Assembly: GCF_001039355.2 (NCBI RefSeq)
Contig: NW_019775724.1
Coordinates: 81,003 to 116,684 of the forward strand
Direction of reading: 5' to 3'
Length of the DNA stretch: 35,682 nt
From: Lingula anatina
Taxonomy: Eukaryota; Brachiopoda; Lingulata; Lingulida; Lingulidae
Part shown: positions 31,373 through 35,682 of the stretch, piece by piece
How the letters are laid out: the number at the start of each line of letters is the position of its first letter
Position numbering within the stretch: the first letter of the stretch is position 1
Notes under the pieces: generated by a model
Told to the model about the DNA's origin: nothing
Seen by the model: the letters and a program-made list of their open reading frames with translations, nothing else
Databases searched by the model: none
Made by a program: the position numbers and the translations under genes

Positions 31373-31952
31373 CAGAGTGGTCAAAAATTATTACCTTCCA
31401 TCTCAATTATGATATAAATAAGATATTTCCAACTTTATTTCACCAAAGTGTTCCATTTGGATGACCATTTATCCTTGCAAATTCTGCAGAAATTGATACC
31501 TTTAAGGTAGCCAAATTTCAATCATCATCACCTCACGCCGCACGGACTTTCCTTGGCCACCCTCTTCACCAGATCTCAACCCCCCAGATTTCCTCCTTTG
31601 GTGGTCACCTTAAGGAAAGAATTTCTGTTTAAATGCCACAAACTCTAGACTCTCTGAAGACCAACATTCGAGAAAAAGTAAGGAACAGTCCGGCTGACAT
31701 GATTGCAATAGCAAATGCAAAATTTCAACGTTAGTGTGGCTGCCGTTATTCAGCAGCGAGGAGTGTGGATAGAGCACATTATCAATTATTGAAATTTGAC
31801 TACTTAGGTTTCTAATTTTCGCAGAATGTGGAAGGATAAAATAATCATCTTTATGGGAAAATTTGGCGAAAGAAAGTTGGGAATATCTTAATTAAATGTA
31901 CATCAAAATTGAGATGGAAAGTTAAATAGGTAGTTTTTTATGGACCACCCTG
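31373..31952 (+). mobile_element. Internally deleted mariner-like element with long inverted ends
   Basis: The left end CAGAGTGGTC and the right end GGACCACCCTG are flanked by TA (31371-31372 and 31953-31954). The inverted similarity extends about 75-90 bases inward, including TTCCATCTCAATT, AAGATATT and CCAACTTT, with small gaps. At 580 bp it is far too short for a full element and keeps only a transposase C-terminus. Confidence 0.8.
31530..31795 (+). pseudogene. Mariner-type transposase C-terminal fragment
   Basis: Motifs in adjacent frames are WPPSSPDLNPPDFLLWW (about 31554-31606, compare SPDL.P.DFFLWG in Tc1/mariner relatives), LKERI, TLDSLKTNIREKVRNSP and ANAKFQR. The upstream catalytic core is deleted, and frameshifts occur near 31605 and 31740. 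Confidence 0.75.
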
Positions 31953-32090
31953 TATACATCTGTGTTGGGTTTCCAATGACGACGTGCTCACAACATGGCA
32001 TCGATTCAACCAGGAAGGTTAAAAGTTACCAATAGATATGTGAACGCGTGGGAAAGCGGTGGAAAAGGAATGACACCGGCTGAAACGCTA

Positions 32091-32457
32091 CTTAGGGACC
32101 GGTCATTATTTAAGTTAGAGGGGGAGGTGGAGGAGAAAATGTGGGCCCTGAAAATTTCCGAGCAAATATTGGGGGGTCTTGAAATTTGCAAATGACAGAT
32201 AAGGGGTTCTCGAGAAAAATTATTTTTGTGACTTGTCGTACAAGACATAGTGAAAGATATAAATTTCACACTGCTTTTTCACTAGTTTTATTGAGGGAGT
32301 GGCCGAGTTATTCAATCAATGTGGAAGGGAGATCCTGAAAAATTTGAATGCTATCAGGGATTTTTTCAATTTTTTTTTTTTTTTTTTTTTGGGGGGGGGA
32401 TTGACATTTTCCCCTCTCCCCCCCCCCCTCCAACTCAAATAATGAGCGGTCCCTTAG
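32091..32457. mobile_element. MITE-like repeat with 34-bp imperfect inverted ends
   Basis: The left end CTTAGGGACCGGTCATTATT (continuing to 32124) is inverted at 32424-32457 with about 30 of 34 bases matching. Next to the right end are a long poly-T then poly-G tract (32368-32399) and a C-rich run. No ORF with recognised motifs. The target duplication is unclear. Confidence 0.65.
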
Positions 32458-32600
32458 TGATGCATTAACTTAAACTATATAACATTATGACCTTGGTCTA
32501 GACCAGGAAACTTGACGGCTTCATTACTCGGTGGTTTTGATTAATAACACTAATCTAAACACAATACCTTTAAGACATTTCACCCTCCTTAAAACACAAT

Positions 32601-32729
32601 GATATTACAGAGGTGAAGTATATTGCTATGATATTACATAGGTCAAGTATATTGCTATATTATTACAGAGGTGAAGTACATTGCTATGATATTACAGTGG
32701 TGAAGTACACGTATATTGCTATGATATTC
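32601..32729. repeat. 29-bp minisatellite, four to five units
   Basis: The unit GATATTACAGAGGTGAAGTA plus TATTGCTAT repeats at 32601, 32630, 32659 and 32688 with a partial fifth at 32723 after a 6-bp insertion (CACGTA-type). Confidence 0.88.
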
Positions 32730-33112
32730 GTACTGAAATTCTCCTTAACGAGTGCTCAAGAACCTTTAGAGATTATATATTGAGAAATTATATTTGCACT
32801 TTAGAAGCGTTGTTTTTTTTCAATAACTACACACATAAAGTCCATGTAAGCATATATTTTACTTTATCAACCCACATTAATGTACAAACTACATGTAGCG
32901 CATTGAAATGGGCAGTAGAGAAGATGTGTTAACAAATGGAACAAAAGGTATCTAAAATATATATCCGGGAAAGATTATCCCAAGAGTGACGGCACGCTTA
33001 TTGGTCCATGAAAATAATTGCTGGTTGGTTCAAATGAAGAGAATTGTCGAATTGTGGTCGGGATTTTGCCAGTTCTTTAAATGAACATGACTCTCGCTCT
33101 TCGACAGAACAG

Positions 33113-33258
33113 GGCCCCGTAACTCCAAAGCATTGCGCATTGCGACCGAGCGAAAGCGTCTAGATTCCATAACTCACCCATACTCGCCCCTTATGGGGGT
33201 TATGGAATTGAGACTCTTGCGCTGGGTCGCAATGCGTGATGCTTTCCAGAACAGCAAC
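33113..33258. repeat. Hairpin-forming inverted repeat (MITE candidate)
   Basis: The left arm AAAGCATTGCGCATTGCGACC (33127-33147) pairs with 33225-33245, and ATTCCATAAC (33164-33173) pairs with GTTATGGAAT (33199-33208). The arms extend outward with GGGCCCCGTAACTCC against GGAAAGC-flanking sequence. The loop is about 25 bases. No ORF. Confidence 0.7.
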
Positions 33259-34975
33259 CCCTCAGCTCCCCCCCACCCCACACTCCAGGACTAACAAAAC
33301 ATAAATAACAACACAAACACTCCCAAAATCTTTTGACATGTGTCGGTCATAAGTATTCATGAAGTCAACGATAAAAGGAAGTTTATCGATAATTGAACGA
33401 AGCTGCGTCCCGTTTCCCATATGATAATTCGTACACGTTAGGGGTAGTTGAAGTATTGGGGTTAGTATATGGGACGAATGTCACCTGTACAAAGCAATGG
33501 GGAACGGACTACAGTTCCTAGCACACTACCCATCCTGTACACTGTCCTCTTTGAACAGAATTTTTTTGGAAACAGGCCACTTGTAAGATTTTACTGTAGT
33601 TAAGCGACCTCTTGTTGTGCACGTTCATTTACACCAGTACATGCTACCGCATAAGTTGTAATAAATATTAAATTGTACATAACAGGTAATCTAACTGCAG
33701 AACGCCTGTCTTGATAGTGGCATATTTACAGTGATAGGTCCACCTTTAAATATATCTTAATGGATCATTATGTTAATATTTAACAAATCATGCAATAGAT
33801 TTTACAACATATCATCCCTTTATGAACCAGACTCTCTGCTCTGTTGCCACCATGTCCCTGCCGCAAAGACAGCGTCATGGTTTCATATGTGGTCAACCCT
33901 AGGACCTTCTACCCGCGTCCTTGGTCAAACTTACACATGTACAATCCTCATTGTCACTTGGAAGGGCTGAAAGCAGACCAGGCAATTAAGTTTGGGGTGT
34001 TACTAAAAACAACCTAGTCAAGCAAAGCTAATTAAACGAGTCGCGTGCACATGCTAGCTATATTCCATTAAAATCAATTTACAAGTCTGATGATCATCTG
34101 TTCAGACTACAATAGGGAAAAACATGTAATTCCACATCTGCTGTTTGTTTTTTCATTCTTTTTTTAGCCCAGTAGGGATACTCAAGTGCTCATAGAGTGA
34201 CCGAATGCTAACAGGTAAGATGGAATATTAGTCTAAACGTGGCCCTTTATATGTATAAAGAATAGATAACATTCCAATTTTAGCCAAAAAATGACTAAAT
34301 AAATAAACAAAAACATAAAATAAATAATAATAAATAAATAGCACAAAAAATATAATATAAATACATGTAGGGCCTATAGCCTTCAATTTCTTTCTCATTA
34401 GCTTGTGAAATGGACATTCCCAAATTGTTTCCCCAAATTGTTCCCCAGGGCCTAACTGGCCCAAAACTAAAGTCGCGAAGTGTGCCAATAGTACCAAAGG
34501 TGGACGGCATACTTTCTACTACTCTACGGGCCCTGTATTGGTTGATCGACTTTATAACTACAGTTAAATTGGTATACTGCTTCAAAGTCAGGGGCCTCAA
34601 GTACAGTTATCACTGTTACAAGGTACTCTTTTTTCATATAAATGAGATTCAAGAAATTTGGACAGTTTTGAAATAAGTGTATTCAGTACAAAAAGTTTCG
34701 AGTATTTTAAAAAAATTATTATGATACTCCGGAGAAATTATAAGAAAATGATCATATCAGCGCCCTCTATCATTTATCGTTGTCTTCACTAGCACAATAT
34801 GATGAAATTCATGGACACCGTCACAATCATGTTGAGATAGACTCTGAAGTCAAATACTGTAGCATTAACCCTGTTGTAACTCAACTTCCTCTATTCTCCC
34901 GGACCATTACATACCTGTCAACATTGACAATTGCCAGAGAGGGAGATTCCCGCGCACGCCTTACGTCCCCCATCC
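33259..34975. other. Intergenic stretch; nothing recognised
   Basis: AT-rich with AAATAAATAA tracts near 34290-34350. Open frames at 33770-33970, 34228-34676 and 34780-35007 carry no motif I recognise and are treated as chance. Confidence 0.35.
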
Positions 34976-35005
34976 CTACACACATACACACCCACACACA
35001 CAACT
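34976..35005. repeat. CA-rich microsatellite
   Basis: Imperfect CACACA run next to the degenerate minisatellite. Confidence 0.85.
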
Positions 35006-35034
35006 AAAGCAAGGCTGACATGTACACTTGCACG

Positions 35035-35400
35035 ATTCTGTGGCACGCATTGGCACGATTCGAGTCGTGTCAGTGCGCGAACTAGCCGTAAACTGGCGTG
35101 AACTCGTCGTGAACTCGTCGGGACGATGCGTGCCAGTTCGTGGCAGTGCGCGCCCTGCCACGACTGTTACGAACTGCCACGAATAGTTCACGAACAGCTC
35201 ACGTATAGTCGGCACGACACCGTCCGAATCGCGCAAACTCGTCGTGCCAATGCGGGAAGTGCGTAAACTATGCGCAAACTATGCGTGAACTTGTCGTGCC
35301 AGTTCGTGTCAATGTGGACACGCATTCGTTAACTATTCGTTAGCTTGTCGTGAACTCGTCGTGAACTATGCGTGAACTAGTCGGGAACAGTGCGGGAACT
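35035..35400. repeat. CpG-rich degenerate minisatellite (about 10-11-bp unit)
   Basis: Variants of CGTGAACTCGT, GCGTGAACTA, CGGGAACTGT and their complements (TGCCACGA, AGTTCACG) fill about 365 bases. Both orientations occur, giving many short inverted repeats. CpG density is far above the rest of the window. Confidence 0.75.
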
Positions 35401-35406
35401 GTAGAG

Positions 35407-35456
35407 CCGCATTTTGCAACCGACCGCATTTTGCAACTGCAACGCATTTTGCAACC
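35407..35456. repeat. Three copies of CGCATTTTGCAAC
   Basis: Exact 13-mers at 35408, 35425 and 35443, spaced 17 and 18 bases, directly after the minisatellite. Significance unknown. Confidence 0.9.
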
Positions 35457-35682
35457 AGGATTTTTTTCCAAGTTCCTGAAACAGTTTGAAGTACGAAACA
35501 GGTAGAATTGAAGTGGGGGCCGGTTTGCTTCGACTATGAATGCTGAAACTGGTCAGGCTGCCCCTGGGGTGGACGATAACATAAATCTTATTTCAAATTG
35601 TAATTTTCTAAACCATTAAAGCTAGGAAGTCGAAACGTTATAAACATTTTGTTAGGCATGTGCATGGGATTTCGGTTTTTTT

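Noticed and set aside
32290-32320. tRNA-like A box (AGTGGCCGAGTT)
   Set aside because: No B box at the proper distance and no cloverleaf arms; not a tRNA or clear SINE.
32601-32729. CRISPR-like spaced repeats
   Set aside because: Units are directly abutting 29-mers without spacers, in a eukaryotic sequence; this is a minisatellite.
34228-34676. Overlapping open frames on both strands
   Set aside because: No motif, low-complexity AT tracts, conflicting frames; treated as chance.

Overview
The window is eukaryotic: coding sequence is split into short exons with GT-AG introns, and the rest is AT-rich, full of transposon remnants, and carries one N. The best guess for the source is an aquatic invertebrate, probably a bivalve mollusc. 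The reasons are a metazoan junction gene, GGTCAAGGTCAA-bearing repeats, Tc1/mariner and CR1/jockey-type elements, and ten copies of the palindrome TACATGTA. The species assignment is inference only.

One gene fills most of the window on the minus strand (about 28.57 kb down to about 0.13 kb). I assembled about 27 exons by splice sites and phase. Together they give roughly 3,100 codons with this order: a hydrophobic N-terminus, a first parallel beta-helix repeat with an SRCR domain, a CUB-like segment, a second beta-helix repeat with SRCR, a third beta-helix repeat, a C-type lectin domain, EGF-like modules, a PSI domain, a long unnamed ectodomain, more EGF-like modules, and a short tail followed by AATAAA. 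The threefold beta-helix plan with SRCR and lectin domains is that of Drosophila Bark beetle/Anakonda, the 'triple-repeat' protein of tricellular septate junctions. Almost every splice phase agrees, but the large beta-helix exons carry about seven single-base frameshifts, one exon junction is out of frame, and there are two internal nonsense codons. The gene is therefore either badly base-called here or a decaying copy. The initiator ATG, one N-terminal SRCR exon and a transmembrane segment were not found.

The introns and the 5' flank hold mobile elements. From left to right these are a TA-flanked MITE and a jockey/CR1-like LINE (4.0-6.3 kb), a LINE C-terminal scrap (8.9 kb), a CR1/L2-like LINE tail and a GTCT microsatellite (23.4-24.9 kb), and a broken FtsK/HerA-type packaging ATPase fossil of Polinton/adintovirus kind with a 58-bp tandem duplication (25.1-26.1 kb). 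A repeat rich in TCAAGGTCA follows (27.2-28.1 kb). Upstream of the gene are a Tc1/mariner element inserted inside a TTAA-flanked element (28.7-30.7 kb), an internally deleted mariner with long inverted ends (31.4-31.95 kb), two hairpin-like repeats, a 29-bp minisatellite and a CpG-rich degenerate minisatellite at the right edge. No second cellular gene, RNA gene or CRISPR array was recognised.
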